Part shown: piece by piece, positions 7,617-16,738 of the stretch
How the letters are laid out: every line of letters begins with the position of its first letter
Numbering within the stretch: the stretch's first letter is position 1
DNA from: Rhizobium sp. Q54
GTDB lineage: Bacteria; Pseudomonadota; Alphaproteobacteria; SMXS01
DNA: 19,077 nucleotides
Assembly (NCBI GenBank): GCA_945872035.1
Contig: CAMBYA010000006.1
Coordinates: 1-19,077, forward strand
Reading direction: 5' to 3'
Position numbers and translations under genes: made by a program
Notes under the pieces: generated by a model
Database searches by the model: none
Told to the model about the DNA's origin: nothing
The model's input: only the letters and a program-made list of their open reading frames with translations

Positions 7617-9491
7617 CTAGCGGTCCATTCCGGACAAACTCTCCACCAGCGCCTCGATTTGCGCGCGAATGTCGCGCGCCCTGCGAGTCGCTCTCTCCGC
7701 TTCTTCGCTATCGTCGGACATCGAGTCGACCTCTGCTGCTTCCAGCTCATGCTGCAAAAGCTGTAACTGGCTTGCCCGCAAGAGCGAGCGCAGGCCCTGT
7801 TCGGCGGAGTCGGTCGTCGCGTCGGGCTTAGCGAACAGATCGCCCACCAAACCTTTGTCCTCCTCCAAACGTTGCACGGCCCGGCCGAAACCTTCCCCGT
7901 ACAGGTGGTTCCGGATGGTTGAACTTTCAAGTTTGTCATCAGACTGATGGCAGCTTGCGGCAATTCGTATGATCGCGGCACGCAACTTGTCAAGTTCGTC
8001 GCTGTCAAGATCGACCGCCATCAACTCCTCATGATGGGCTTCGATCAGCCCCGGATGGTTGAGAACGGTCAGCAGGATCAGCCTTTCCCGCCGGTGATTA
8101 ATGAAGCCGGCACCACGCGCGATCGGCGTCGCCAGCAGTTCCCGGCTGACCGGCACTGGTGCATCGTACCGCCCCTTGCCCTTGCCGCGGAAAGGCTGCC
8201 GCCCGCCCTGCGTCCCGTCGCGCCGCGGCGCCCACAGGGACTGGGTGCGCGCATCGAACTCGTCACGGTAGAAGCCGCGCACGTCGGGATCGGCGATCTC
8301 GCCCAGCCGCTCGCGCAGCCTGGCCTTGAAGCCCGCCCGCCGCTCCGGCGTGTCGACCGGCTGGCGCGCCAGTTCGACCTCCCAGAGCACGTCGATCAGC
8401 GGCCTGGCGCGATCCAACACGTCGCGCATGGCGCCGGCGCCCTGGTTCCTGATCAGCGTGTCCGGATCCTCGCCCTTGGGCAGGGTGGCGAACCGCAGCG
8501 ACTGCCCGGCCTTGAGCAGCGGCAGCGCCCTGAGCAGCGCCCGTTCCGCCGCCCTCAGGCCGGCGGAGTCGCCGTCGAAGCAGAAGATCGGCTCCGGCGC
8601 CATGCGCCACAGTAACGTGAGCTGGTCCTCCGTCACCGCCGTGCCAAGCGGGGCTACGCCCTCGTTCAGCCCGGCCTGGGCCATGGCGATCACGTCCATG
8701 TAGCCTTCGGCGACGACCACCCGTTCGGCCGCTCGCGCGGCGGCGCGGGCCATGGCGTGATTGTAGAGCAGCCTGCCCTTGTGGAAGAGGGCGGTTTCCG
8801 GCGAGTTCAGGTACTTGGCCGGCGCGTTGCCCAGCGCCCGGCCGCCGAAGCCGACGATACGGCCCTGCGGATCGGTGATCGGGAACATTACCCGGTCGCG
8901 GAACCGGTCATAGGTCGCGCCGCCGTCCTCGGGTTTGATCAGCATGCCGGTGTCCACGAGCGCCTGCTCGTCGACCTTGCGGGCGAGCATGGCGTCCTTG
9001 AACGCCGTCCGCGGCTCGGGCGCGTAGCCCAGCCGGAACGTCTTGACGGTCTCGGCGGTCAGGCCGCGCTTCTGGATATAGTCGCGGGCGCCCCGCCCGA
9101 TTCCGGCGGCGAGCTGGGCCTGATACCAGGCGGCGGCGATCTCCATCACCTCATGCTGGCCCTTGCGCCGGTCGTCCTGGGCGCGGTCGCCATCCGAGAA
9201 GGCCGGCATGGTCATGCCGGCCTCGCCCACCAGCCGCTCGACGGCCTCGGGAAACGCCAGCCCCTCCGTGTGCATGACGAAGTCGATCACGTTGCCGTGG
9301 GCGCCGCAGCCGAAGCAGTGATAGAAGCCCTTGTCGTCATTGACGGTGAAAGACGGCGTCTTCTCGTTGTGGAACGGACACAGGCCGCCGGATTCGCGCC
9401 CCTTGCGCACGAGCTTCACCTTGCGGCCGACGACGTCGGTCAGCCGGACCCTGAGGCGCAGCTCGTCGAGAAACTCGGGGGTGAACCGCAT
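7617..9491 (-). CDS. dnaG: DNA primase DnaG
   Basis: Primase makes RNA primers for the replication fork together with the DnaB helicase. The 624-residue protein begins with a zinc-binding domain (C38, H41, C59, C62 in [11 protein letters not shown] and YHCFGCG). The RNA polymerase domain follows, with its TOPRIM core: [13 protein letters not shown] from 262 and [20 protein letters not shown] from 305 hold the acidic metal ligands. The C-terminal part (about 430-624) is the less conserved DnaB-interacting region, with an acidic, charged tail. The length is usual. Start 9491 is the conserved [12 protein letters not shown]; the ribosome-binding site is poor. It sits 56 bases after gatB/yqeY and 155 bases before rpoD, the macromolecular-synthesis order without rpsU. 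Confidence 0.98.
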   Translation of the reverse strand: MRFTPEFLDELRLRVRLTDVVGRKVKLVRKGRESGGLCPFHNEKTPSFTVNDDKGFYHCFGCGAHGNVIDFVMHTEGLAFPEAVERLVGEAGMTMPAFSDGDRAQDDRRKGQHEVMEIAAAWYQAQLAAGIGRGARDYIQKRGLTAETVKTFRLGYAPEPRTAFKDAMLARKVDEQALVDTGMLIKPEDGGATYDRFRDRVMFPITDPQGRIVGFGGRALGNAPAKYLNSPETALFHKGRLLYNHAMARAAARAAERVVVAEGYMDVIAMAQAGLNEGVAPLGTAVTEDQLTLLWRMAPEPIFCFDGDSAGLRAAERALLRALPLLKAGQSLRFATLPKGEDPDTLIRNQGAGAMRDVLDRARPLIDVLWEVELARQPVDTPERRAGFKARLRERLGEIADPDVRGFYRDEFDARTQSLWAPRRDGTQGGRQPFRGKGKGRYDAPVPVSRELLATPIARGAGFINHRRERLILLTVLNHPGLIEAHHEELMAVDLDSDELDKLRAAIIRIAASCHQSDDKLESSTIRNHLYGEGFGRAVQRLEEDKGLVGDLFAKPDATTDSAEQGLRSLLRASQLQLLQHELEAAEVDSMSDDSEEAERATRRARDIRAQIEALVESLSGMDR

Positions 9492-9547
9492 GCCGCCACT
9501 TTATCTTGTCCGCCGCTGCGCCTGGAAGCGGAACGGGCGGAAGGATG

Positions 9548-10003
9548 TCAGGAAAGCCGGGCCTTCGCGGCGGCCGACGCCTTGCCGAAATCCATGGTTC
9601 CGGGATAGCGCTCGCGCAGCGCCGCCATCACCCGCCCCATGTCCTTGAGACCCGCCGCGCCCATCTCGGCGGCAACGGCGTCGACCGCGGCGGCGATCTC
9701 GGCATCGCCCATCTGCTGGGGCAGGAAGCCTTCGATGATGACGATCTCCGCGCGCTCCTGGTCGGCCAGATCGAGGCGGCCGCCCTTCTCGAACGTCTCG
9801 ATCGACTCGCGGCGCTGGCGCACCATCTTCTGCAGCAGCTGCAGGACCTCGTCGTCGCCGACCAGGTCGCGACTGCCGTTCTCGCGGCCGGCGATGTCGC
9901 GGTCCTTGATCGCCGCCAGGATCAGCCGCAGCGTGCTGGTGCGACGCTTGTCCTGGCCGCGCATGGCGTCCTTGAGCGCCTCGGTGAGCTGTTCACGGAG
10001 CAT
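9548..10003 (-). CDS. GatB/YqeY domain protein
   Basis: A 151-residue free-standing relative of the tRNA-binding tail of the GatB amidotransferase subunit. It begins MLREQLTEALKDAMRGQDKR and continues RTSTLRLILAAIKDRDI, with QLLQKMVRQRRESIETFEKG and the C-terminal MGRVMAALRERYPGTMDFG typical of YqeY. Family members are thought to bind tRNA, but the exact role is unsettled. I placed the start at ATG 10003, where GAGG precedes it by six bases; a longer reading to 10105 adds 34 residues with no family likeness and crosses the leader hairpins. It is the first gene of the dnaG-rpoD cluster and is divergent from carA, a common alphaproteobacterial arrangement. Confidence 0.92.
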   Translation of the reverse strand: MLREQLTEALKDAMRGQDKRRTSTLRLILAAIKDRDIAGRENGSRDLVGDDEVLQLLQKMVRQRRESIETFEKGGRLDLADQERAEIVIIEGFLPQQMGDAEIAAAVDAVAAEMGAAGLKDMGRVMAALRERYPGTMDFGKASAAAKARLS

Positions 10004-10023
10004 GTCATACCTCGTTAGCCGGC

Positions 10024-10071
10024 TGGCGCCGCCGGGGAGTCGTCCCCAAACCTCCACAGGTTGGCGCCGCC
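10024..10071. repeat. 10-bp direct repeat flanking two small hairpins upstream of gatB/yqeY
   Basis: TGGCGCCGCC occurs at 10024-10033 and again at 10062-10071. Between the copies are GGGGA-GTCG-TCCCC (10034-10047) and CCAA-a-CCT-CCAC-AGG-TTGG (10046-10064, one bulged A). The block lies in the gatB/yqeY 5' leader if that gene is transcribed from the -10 candidate at 10120-10115. Confidence 0.55.
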
Positions 10072-10114
10072 AAGTGACTCTATAATAACAGCGTCCGGAT
10101 GGCAAACCGGGGCC

Positions 10115-10120
10115 ATTATA
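10115..10120 (-). promoter_or_regulatory. Candidate -10 element for gatB/yqeY-dnaG-rpoD
   Basis: The minus strand has an exact TATAAT at 10120-10115 within AT-rich DNA, about 112 bases before the gatB/yqeY start. No good -35 is found at 16-18 bases. A plus-strand TATAAT at 10081-10086 also lacks a well-placed -35. The assignment is tentative. Confidence 0.35.
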
Positions 10121-10163
10121 CTAAGTTATTGAAAATACTAATATTTCATCACCAGCGTTTCGC

Positions 10164-10192
10164 TTGACCCGCCTGCTGGCAGCGCTTATGTT
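10164..10192 (+). promoter_or_regulatory. carAB promoter
   Basis: TTGACC (10164-10169), a 17-base spacer and TATGTT (10187-10192) match sigma-70 consensus 5/6 and 4/6 at ideal spacing. The predicted start is near 10199, about 55 bases before the carA ATG. AT-rich DNA with an imperfect TGAAA-N9-TTTCA dyad (10130-10148) lies just upstream. Confidence 0.65.
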
Positions 10193-10194
10193 CC

Positions 10195-10206
10195 CGCAAA
10201 TTTGCG
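10195..10206. promoter_or_regulatory. Perfect 12-bp palindrome at the predicted carA transcription start
   Basis: CGCAAATTTGCG is an uninterrupted perfect palindrome that overlaps the start predicted from the -35/-10 pair just upstream. Its position suits a repressor operator. The half-site CGCAAA equals that of E. coli PurR (CGCAAACGTTTGCG), but the spacing is two bases shorter. Confidence 0.5.
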
Positions 10207-10253
10207 CGCCGCCCGCCACGCCGCCGCTCGCGCAGGCCCAGCCGGAGACCTGA

Positions 10254-11429
10254 ATGCCCGACAACGTCACCTTACCGGACGCGCCGCCCCATCGCGGGAT
10301 CACCGGCGCTCTGGTGCTCCATGATGGCACCGTTTACTGGGGCTATGGCGCGGGAGCATCCGGGAGCGCGGTCGGCGAGGTCTGCTTCAACACCGCCATG
10401 ACCGGCTACCAGGAGATCCTGACCGATCCGTCATATGCCGCCCAGATCATCACTTTCACCTTCCCGCATATCGGCAATGTCGGCGCCAATTTCGACGACG
10501 TCGAGGCGAAGAACGCCGCCGCACGCGGTCTCGTGCTCCGCGAGCGGATCACCGAACCGTCCAACTTCCGCGCCGTCAGCCACCTGAACGACTGGCTGGC
10601 GAGCCACAATCTGATCGCGATCACCGGCGTCGACACACGGCGCCTGACCCGCCGCATCCGCCTGGGCGGCCCGCCCAACGGGGTGATCTGCCACGCGCCC
10701 GACGGCAATTTCGACATCCCCGCGCTCCACGCCCAGGCGAAGGCCTGGCCCGGCCTCGAGGGCATGGACCTGGCCAGGGACGTGAGCTGCACCCAGACCT
10801 ATGGCTGGAATCAGACCCGCTGGTCGCTGGAGAACGGCTACGGCCGGCAGGACAATCCGCTCGCGCACATCGTCGCGGTCGACTACGGCCTCAAGAACAA
10901 CATCGCCCGGTCGCTGGCGACCGAAGGCGCGCGCGTGACCGTGGTGCCCGCCACCACCACCACCGAGGAGATCATGTCCCACAAGCCGGACGGCGTGTTC
11001 CTGTCGAACGGCCCGGGCGATCCGGCGGCCACCGGCGAATACGCGGTACCGGTGATCCGCGACCTGATCGGCAGCGGCCTGCCGGTGTTCGGAATCTGCC
11101 TCGGCCACCAGATGCTGGCGCTCGCTGCCGGCGGCAAGACGCTGAAGATGCACCAGGGACACCGCGGCGCGAACCATCCGGTGAAGGACCTGCGCACCGG
11201 CAAGGTCGAGATCACCTCCATGAACCACGGCTTCACCGTGGACGCGGACAGCCTGCCCGACAGCGTCGAGGTGACCCACGTGTCGCTGTTCGACGGCACC
11301 ATCTGCGGCCTCGCCTTCAAGGGCAAGCCGGTGTTCTCGGTGCAGCACCACCCCGAGGCATCGCCCGGCCCCCAGGACAGCCACTACCTGTTCGCCCAGT
11401 TCATGAACATGGTGACCAAGCGTGCCTAA
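10254..11429 (+). CDS. carA: Carbamoyl-phosphate synthase small (glutaminase) subunit
   Basis: CarA hydrolyses glutamine and channels ammonia to CarB for carbamoyl phosphate, the precursor of arginine and pyrimidines. The 391-residue protein has the N-terminal CPSase small-chain domain (about 16-150: [33 protein letters not shown]) and a class I glutamine amidotransferase domain (about 205-388). The catalytic triad is visible: C282 in [10 protein letters not shown], and H366 and E368 in [19 protein letters not shown] at 250-258 is the typical oxyanion-strand region. ATG 10254 has GGAG six bases upstream. It overlaps carB by eight bases, so the two are co-transcribed and probably translationally coupled. 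Confidence 0.98.
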   Translation: MPDNVTLPDAPPHRGITGALVLHDGTVYWGYGAGASGSAVGEVCFNTAMTGYQEILTDPSYAAQIITFTFPHIGNVGANFDDVEAKNAAARGLVLRERITEPSNFRAVSHLNDWLASHNLIAITGVDTRRLTRRIRLGGPPNGVICHAPDGNFDIPALHAQAKAWPGLEGMDLARDVSCTQTYGWNQTRWSLENGYGRQDNPLAHIVAVDYGLKNNIARSLATEGARVTVVPATTTTEEIMSHKPDGVFLSNGPGDPAATGEYAVPVIRDLIGSGLPVFGICLGHQMLALAAGGKTLKMHQGHRGANHPVKDLRTGKVEITSMNHGFTVDADSLPDSVEVTHVSLFDGTICGLAFKGKPVFSVQHHPEASPGPQDSHYLFAQFMNMVTKRA

Positions 11430-14400
11430 GCGGACAGACATCAAGAGCATCCTCGTCATCGGCGCCGGCCCGATCATCATCGGGCAGGCCTGCGAGTTCG
11501 ACTATTCCGGCACCCAGGCCTGCCGGGCGTTGAAGGAGGAGGGCTACCGGATCATCCTGGTGAACTCGAACCCGGCCACCATCATGACCGACCCGGAGGT
11601 GGCCGACGCCACCTATATCGAGCCGATCACGCCCGAGATGGTGCGCAAGATCATCGAGCTGGAGCGGCCCGACGCCGTGCTGCCGACCATGGGCGGCCAG
11701 ACCGCCCTGAACACGGCGCTGGCGCTCGACGAGAACGGCACGCTCGCCGAATTCGGCGTGCAGCTGATCGGCGCGTCCAAGGAGGCCATCGCCAAGGCCG
11801 AGGACCGGCTGCTGTTCCGCGACGCCATGGAGAAGATCGGCCTGAGCTGCCCGACCAGCCGCATGGTGAAGACCCTGTCCGAGGCGCTCGACGCCCTGCC
11901 GATCGTCGGCCTGCCGGCGATCATCCGCCCCAGCTTCACCATGGGCGGCACCGGCGGCGGCATCGCCTACAACCGGGAAGAGTTCGAGACCATCGTCCGC
12001 CAGGGCCTGGACGCCTCGCCCACCACCGAGGTGCTGATCGAGGAATCGGTACTCGGCTGGAAGGAGTTCGAGATGGAGGTGGTCCGCGACAAGGCGGACA
12101 ACTGCATCATCGTCTGCTCCATCGAGAACATCGACCCTATGGGCGTGCACACCGGCGACTCCATCACTGTCGCGCCGGCGCTGACCTTGACCGATAAAGA
12201 ATACCAGATCATGCGCAACGCCTCGATCGCGGTGCTGCGCGAGATCGGCGTGGAAACCGGCGGATCGAACGTGCAGTTCGCGATCAATCCGAAGGACGGC
12301 CGCATGATCGTCATCGAGATGAACCCGCGCGTGTCGCGATCGTCGGCGCTGGCGTCGAAGGCGACCGGTTTCCCGATCGCCAAGGTCGCCGCGCGCCTCG
12401 CCGTCGGCTACACGCTCGATGAACTGAGCAACGACATCACCGGCGTCACGCCCGCGTCTTTCGAGCCGACCATTGACTACGTGGTCACCAAGGTGCCGCG
12501 CTTCGCGTTCGAGAAGTTCCCGAACAGCGAGCCGACACTGACCACCTCGATGAAATCGGTGGGCGAGGCCATGGCCATCGGCCGGTCGTTCGCCGAGAGC
12601 CTGCAGAAGGCGCTGTATTCGCTGGAGACCGGCCTGACCGGCCTCTCGGAGATCGAGGTGCCCGGCTACGATCCGGACGACAAGGACAAGGAGGCGGTGC
12701 TCGCCGCCCTGTCCAGGCCGACCCCGGAGCGCATCCTGTATATCGGACAGGCGTTCCGCGAAGGCCTGAGCCTGGAGCGCATCCAGGAGGCGACCAGCTA
12801 CGACCCCTGGTTCCTCGCCCAGATCGAGGAGATCGTCCGCGCCGAGAACCAGCTGCGCGACAACCGGCTGCCGTCCGATCCGCAGGAGATGGCCTACTAC
12901 AAGTCCATGGGCTTCTCGGACGCGCGCATCGCCGAGCTTTGCGGCATCGCCACCGAGGACGTCTACGAGCAGCGCCAGGACCTGGGCGTGCATCCGGGCT
13001 TCCGCCGCATCGACACCTGCGGTGCCGAGTTCGAGGCGCGCACGCCCTACATGTACTCTTCCTACGAGGTCGAGTTCGGCGGCGGCGAGTGCGAAGCTAA
13101 TCCGAGCGACCGCGAGAAGGTGATCATCCTGGGCGGCGGACCGAACCGAATCGGCCAGGGCATCGAGTTCGACTATTGCTGCGTCCATGCCGTCTACGCG
13201 CTGACCGAGGCCGGCTACGAGACCATCATGGTCAACTGCAATCCGGAGACCGTGTCGACCGACTACGACACCTCCGACCGGCTGTATTTCGAGCCGCTGA
13301 GCGAGGAGCACGTGCTGGAGCTGATCCGCAAGGAACAGTCCAGGGGCACCGTGAAGGGCGTCATCGTCCAGTTTGGCGGCCAGACGCCGCTCAAGCTGGC
13401 GAGCGCACTCGAGGCCGCCGGTGTGCCGATCCTCGGCACCTCGCCCGACGCCATCGACCTGGCCGAGGACCGGCAGCGCTTCCAGGCGCTGCTGCACGAG
13501 CTGGGTCTGAAGCAGCCGGCCAATGGCACCGCCACCTCACTGGAGGAGGCCAAGGAGATCGCCTACGAGATCGGCTATCCGGTCGTGATCCGGCCGTCCT
13601 ACGTGCTGGGCGGCCGCGGCATGCAGATCGTCGCCGACGTGCAGGGGCTGGAGCGCTACATGACCGAGGCGGTGCGCGTCTCGGGCGACAGCCCGGTGCT
13701 GGTCGACTACTATTTGCGCAACGCCATCGAGGTCGACGTGGACGCCATCGCCGACCGTGAGAGCGTGTTCGTCGCCGGCATCATGGAGCATATCGAGGAG
13801 GCCGGCGTGCATTCGGGCGACAGCGCGTGCTCGCTGCCACCCTATTCGCTGCCCGCGCACATCATCGCCGACATCAAGCGCCAGACCGAGGCGCTGGCCC
13901 GCGGCCTCGACGTGGTCGGTCTGATGAACGTGCAGTTCGCCGTGCAGGGCGAGACCATCTACATCCTCGAAGTGAACCCGCGCGCCAGCCGCACTGTGCC
14001 GTTCGTCGCCAAGGCAATCGGCGTGCCGCTGGCCAAGATCGCGGCGCGGGTGATGGCCGGCGAGAGCCTCGCGAGCTTCAATCTGCGCGAGCACGACATC
14101 AAGCATGTCGCCGTCAAGGAAGCCGTGTTCCCGTTCGCCCGATTCCCCGGCGTCGACACGCTGCTGGGTCCGGAGATGCGCTCGACGGGCGAGGTGATGG
14201 GCCTCGACTGGACCTTCGGCAAGGCGTTCGCCAAGTCGCAGATCGCCGGCGGCACCAAGGTTCCCCTGTCGGGCACGGTGTTCATTTCATTGAAGGACGG
14301 CGACAAGCAGGCCATCGTCGGACCCGTGCGCAAGCTGATCGAGATGGGCTTCACCATCATCGCCACCAAGGGCACGGCGAGCTTCCTCGCCGGGCAGGGC

Positions 14401-14664
14401 GTCAAGGTGAAGCGGGTCAACAAGGTGCTGGAAGGCCGGCCCCATATCGTCGACGCCATCAAGAACCGCGAAGTCCAGCTGGTGTTCAATACCACCGAGG
14501 GCGCCCAGGCGATCAATGACAGCTTCTCGATCCGCCGCACGGCCCTGACCGAGAAGGTGCCGTACTACACCACCCTCGCCGGCGCGGTGGCGTCCGTGCT
14601 CGCCATCGAGAGCATGAAGTCGGGCAGCCTTGAAGTGGCCAGTCTGCAATCCTATTCTAAATGA
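11422..14664 (+). CDS. carB: Carbamoyl-phosphate synthase large subunit
   Basis: A 1080-residue CarB with the two homologous ATP-grasp halves. The first carries [20 protein letters not shown] near residue 13, MGGQTALN and [13 protein letters not shown] from R169, and makes carboxyphosphate and carbamate. The second carries [20 protein letters not shown] near 572 and [14 protein letters not shown] from R724, and phosphorylates carbamate. An oligomerisation region lies between them. The C-terminal MGS-like domain (from about 948) is the usual allosteric site for UMP and ornithine in enterobacteria. The start is GTG 11422 inside the end of carA; the Shine-Dalgarno is weak, which fits coupling to carA translation. 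Its length is standard. A terminator follows, before greA. Confidence 0.98.
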   Translation: MPKRTDIKSILVIGAGPIIIGQACEFDYSGTQACRALKEEGYRIILVNSNPATIMTDPEVADATYIEPITPEMVRKIIELERPDAVLPTMGGQTALNTALALDENGTLAEFGVQLIGASKEAIAKAEDRLLFRDAMEKIGLSCPTSRMVKTLSEALDALPIVGLPAIIRPSFTMGGTGGGIAYNREEFETIVRQGLDASPTTEVLIEESVLGWKEFEMEVVRDKADNCIIVCSIENIDPMGVHTGDSITVAPALTLTDKEYQIMRNASIAVLREIGVETGGSNVQFAINPKDGRMIVIEMNPRVSRSSALASKATGFPIAKVAARLAVGYTLDELSNDITGVTPASFEPTIDYVVTKVPRFAFEKFPNSEPTLTTSMKSVGEAMAIGRSFAESLQKALYSLETGLTGLSEIEVPGYDPDDKDKEAVLAALSRPTPERILYIGQAFREGLSLERIQEATSYDPWFLAQIEEIVRAENQLRDNRLPSDPQEMAYYKSMGFSDARIAELCGIATEDVYEQRQDLGVHPGFRRIDTCGAEFEARTPYMYSSYEVEFGGGECEANPSDREKVIILGGGPNRIGQGIEFDYCCVHAVYALTEAGYETIMVNCNPETVSTDYDTSDRLYFEPLSEEHVLELIRKEQSRGTVKGVIVQFGGQTPLKLASALEAAGVPILGTSPDAIDLAEDRQRFQALLHELGLKQPANGTATSLEEAKEIAYEIGYPVVIRPSYVLGGRGMQIVADVQGLERYMTEAVRVSGDSPVLVDYYLRNAIEVDVDAIADRESVFVAGIMEHIEEAGVHSGDSACSLPPYSLPAHIIADIKRQTEALARGLDVVGLMNVQFAVQGETIYILEVNPRASRTVPFVAKAIGVPLAKIAARVMAGESLASFNLREHDIKHVAVKEAVFPFARFPGVDTLLGPEMRSTGEVMGLDWTFGKAFAKSQIAGGTKVPLSGTVFISLKDGDKQAIVGPVRKLIEMGFTIIATKGTASFLAGQGVKVKRVNKVLEGRPHIVDAIKNREVQLVFNTTEGAQAINDSFSIRRTALTEKVPYYTTLAGAVASVLAIESMKSGSLEVASLQSYSK

Positions 14665-14675
14665 TCCTGAAGGCG

Positions 14676-14715
14676 TCACGCCGGGCGCAATGCGCCGCCC
14701 GGACGTGATCGTTTT
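14676..14715 (+). terminator. Rho-independent terminator after carB
   Basis: TCACG-CCGGGCG (14676-14687) pairs with CGCCCGG-a-CGTGA (14696-14708), a 12-bp stem with one bulged A and an 8-base loop. TCGTTTT follows. It lies 12 bases after the carB stop. Confidence 0.75.
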
Positions 14716-14743
14716 GCGGCACGAAGAATAAGAAGGAATGGCG

Positions 14744-15217
14744 ATGGAAAAGATTCCGATGACGGCAAAGGGACTCGATCGAATCGAGGGGGACCTGCGC
14801 CGCTACAAGCTCGATGAGCGTCCGGCGGTGATCCGCGCGATCTCCGAGGCGCGCGAGCATGGCGACCTGTCGGAGAATGCCGAGTACCACGCCGCGAAGG
14901 AGCGCCAGGCCTTCATCGAAGGCCAGATCCTCGAACTCGAGGACATGATCTCGCGCGCCGAGGTCATCGACGTGTCGAAGCTGTCGGGCAAGACCGTGAA
15001 GTTCGGCGCGACGGTGACCGTCGTCGACATCGAGACCGACGAGGAGCGGACCTACCAGATCGTCGGCGAGGTCGAAGCCGACATCAAGTCCGGCCTGCTG
15101 TCGATCAACTCGCCGCTCGCCCGCGCCCTGATCGGCAAGTCGGAAGGCGACGAAGTCGATTTCGCCGCGCCCGGCGGCCAGCGCGCGTATGAGATCCTCA
15201 AGGTGAAGTTTATCTGA
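14744..15217 (+). CDS. greA: Transcription elongation factor GreA
   Basis: GreA enters the secondary channel of backtracked RNA polymerase and stimulates transcript cleavage. The 157-residue protein has the N-terminal coiled coil (about 10-75), with the acidic-tip motif [20 protein letters not shown], and the C-terminal FKBP-like domain (from about 80), ending [20 protein letters not shown]. Two ATGs are close together. I chose 14744 because AGAAGGA (14731-14737) is six bases before it but directly touches the ATG at 14738, and MEKIPMT is the usual alphaproteobacterial N-terminus. It sits downstream of the carB terminator and meets the Lrp gene tail-to-tail after only ten bases. Confidence 0.96.
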   Translation: MEKIPMTAKGLDRIEGDLRRYKLDERPAVIRAISEAREHGDLSENAEYHAAKERQAFIEGQILELEDMISRAEVIDVSKLSGKTVKFGATVTVVDIETDEERTYQIVGEVEADIKSGLLSINSPLARALIGKSEGDEVDFAAPGGQRAYEILKVKFI

Positions 15218-15227
15218 GGCTTCGGGC

Positions 15228-15704
15228 CTATCGCTTTTCCGGCAACCCGAACGGCACGCCCGGCTCGTTCTTGGCGCTGCGGATGGTCAGTGCCGTCTTG
15301 ACGCTGGCCACGTTGGGCGCTGGCGTAACCTGCGAGGTCAGGAACGTCTGGAACTCGTTGAGGTCGCGGGCGACGATCTTGAGCATGAAGTCGATCTCGC
15401 CGTTGAGCATGTGGCACTCGCGCACCATCGGCCAGCCGCGTACCAGCTCCTCGAACGCCTTGAGATCCGCCTCGGCTTGGGAATGCAGGCCGACCATGGC
15501 GAACACGGTCAGGCCGAAGCCCAGCTCGGCGGCGTTCAGCCGGGCGTGATAGCCCTGGATGTAGCCATTCTCCTCCAGCGCACGAACGCGGCGCAGGCAG
15601 GGAGGCGCCGAGATGCCGACCTTGCGTGACAGGTCCACATTGGTCATCCGGCCGTTCTCCTGCAGCAGCCTGAGGATCTTGCGGTCGATTTCATCAAGCT
15701 TCAT
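15228..15704 (-). CDS. Lrp/AsnC-family transcriptional regulator
   Basis: A 158-residue feast/famine regulator. The N-terminal helix-turn-helix is clear: LDEIDRKILRLLQENGRMTN, then VDLSRKVGISAPPCLRRVRALEENGYI (about 23-49). The RAM ligand-binding and oligomerisation domain (about 65-145) includes GEIDFMLKIVARDLNEF. Start 15704 is the family's MKLDEIDRKIL; a longer reading to 15845 has no similarity, and the ribosome-binding site is weak. The gene is divergent from the peroxiredoxin-trxB-lysR set. In Sinorhizobium an Lrp gene (lrp3) is adjacent to trxB-lsrB, so a conserved neighbourhood with altered orientation is likely. Its effector is unknown; amino acids are usual for the family. Confidence 0.93.
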   Translation of the reverse strand: MKLDEIDRKILRLLQENGRMTNVDLSRKVGISAPPCLRRVRALEENGYIQGYHARLNAAELGFGLTVFAMVGLHSQAEADLKAFEELVRGWPMVRECHMLNGEIDFMLKIVARDLNEFQTFLTSQVTPAPNVASVKTALTIRSAKNEPGVPFGLPEKR

Positions 15705-15955
15705 GAGGCGTGGTCCATGGAAGGAAAGGCGTCGCCGCTCACGCGGCTCGGCAATTAAATTACAAAGTTTGGGAACATTTGCAAAGAACATTGACGGAAG
15801 ATTTCCAGCGCCGTCCCGCAGCCGCGATCCATGCGCCAAAGGCATTCCTGCCCTTCCCGGATTTTCGGGAATGACTCGTCCTGGGCCGCTAGTTTAATTT
15901 TTAATAATTCTAATTACTATTTTTGTCTCATGATCCAGAACAGGAGTCTTCAAAT
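15705..15955. promoter_or_regulatory. Divergent control region between Lrp and peroxiredoxin genes
   Basis: This 251-base spacer has three visible elements. GAACATT is directly repeated at 15773-15779 and 15786-15792 (13-base period). TTCCCG-GATTTT-CGGGAA (15854-15871) is a perfect 6-bp hairpin, flanked by CATTCC/GGAATG. A very AT-rich tract at 15892-15925 precedes the peroxiredoxin and could act as UP element and -10 region. No unambiguous -35/-10 pair was found. Divergent Lrp genes commonly control themselves and their neighbour, so the direct repeat is a candidate binding site. Confidence 0.45.
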
Positions 15956-16558
15956 ATGACCAGCCTCGTTGGCCGCCAGGCCCCCGATTTCACCGCCGCG
16001 GCCGTGATGCCCGACGGCGACATCCAGGAAAATTTCAACCTGATGCACTATCTCGATGGCGGCTACGGCATCCTGTTTTTCTATCCGCTGGACTTCACCT
16101 TCGTGTGCCCCTCGGAAATCCTCGCCTACAGCAACCGGGCCGATGCGCTCGCGGCGCTCGATACCAGGCTGGTGTCGGTGAGCGTCGACTCCCAGTACAG
16201 CCATTACGCCTGGCGCAACACGCCGGTGAACGAGGGCGGCCTGGGCCCGGTGAAGTTCCCCATGGTCGCCGACATCACCAAGCAGATCGCCCGGAGCTAT
16301 GGCGTGCTGATCGATGACGCGGTCGCGCTGCGCGGCACCTTCCTGATCGACCGCCGCGGCACCGTCCGCCAGGCGATCGTCAACGACCTGCCGCTGGGCC
16401 GGAACGCGGACGAGGCGGTGCGGATCGTCGAGGCGCTGCGCTTCCACGAGGAGCATGGCGAGGTCTGTCCCGCCGGCTGGCAGAAGGGCGACGCCGGCAT
16501 GGCGCCGACCAAGCAGGGCGTGTCGGACTACCTCACCCAGCACGCCAAAGCCCTGTAA
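15956..16558 (+). CDS. Typical 2-Cys peroxiredoxin (AhpC/Prx1 type)
   Basis: A 200-residue cytoplasmic thiol peroxidase that reduces hydrogen peroxide and alkyl hydroperoxides. The peroxidatic cysteine is C51 in FFYPLDFTFVCPSE; the resolving cysteine is C171 in GEVCPAGW. GGLG (94-97) is the loop linked to sensitivity to overoxidation, and the C-terminal helix ends YLTQ where sensitive enzymes have YF, so that helix is only partly conserved. I chose ATG 15956 over the upstream TTG 15923 because AGGAG at 15942-15946 lies nine bases before it and MTSLVGRQAPDF matches family N-termini. The trxB gene 180 bases downstream suggests electrons flow from NADPH through TrxB and a thioredoxin encoded elsewhere. 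Confidence 0.96.
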   Translation: MTSLVGRQAPDFTAAAVMPDGDIQENFNLMHYLDGGYGILFFYPLDFTFVCPSEILAYSNRADALAALDTRLVSVSVDSQYSHYAWRNTPVNEGGLGPVKFPMVADITKQIARSYGVLIDDAVALRGTFLIDRRGTVRQAIVNDLPLGRNADEAVRIVEALRFHEEHGEVCPAGWQKGDAGMAPTKQGVSDYLTQHAKAL

Positions 16559-16579
16559 GACGCCGGCGCGCGAAAATGC

Positions 16580-16605
16580 GCGGCGAGGCGGTTCCGCTTC
16601 GCCGC
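16580..16605 (+). terminator. Strong hairpin after the peroxiredoxin gene
   Basis: An 11-bp stem, GCGGCGAGGCG (16580-16590) / CGCTTCGCCGC (16595-16605), has one G-U pair and a GTTC loop. It starts 22 bases after the stop. The T-rich run begins only eight bases later (TTTAAATACTTTC), so it may be a partial terminator or an mRNA 3' stabiliser between prx and trxB. Confidence 0.5.
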
Positions 16606-16738
16606 AAACCGCTTTAAATACTTTCTTCACAAACGTGTTCTGCGATTCCCTCGACTCCAGAACCGTTCTAGAGTGCACTTGCGAAATAAGGCGCCGGTCT
16701 TACCTGAGGGACACCGGCAGCCGCCAGCGGAGAGAAGC

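Noticed and set aside
11401..13497. Long minus-strand ORF of 698 codons opposite carB
   Set aside because: GC-rich third positions create long antisense frames; carB on the plus strand explains the region fully.
15215..15229. AGGC-TTCGG-GCCT between greA and the Lrp gene as a shared terminator
   Set aside because: The stem is only four base pairs; too weak to call.
16679..16706. TTGCGA and TACCTG, 16 bases apart, as a trxB promoter
   Set aside because: The match to consensus is weak and such pairs occur by chance; not enough to list.
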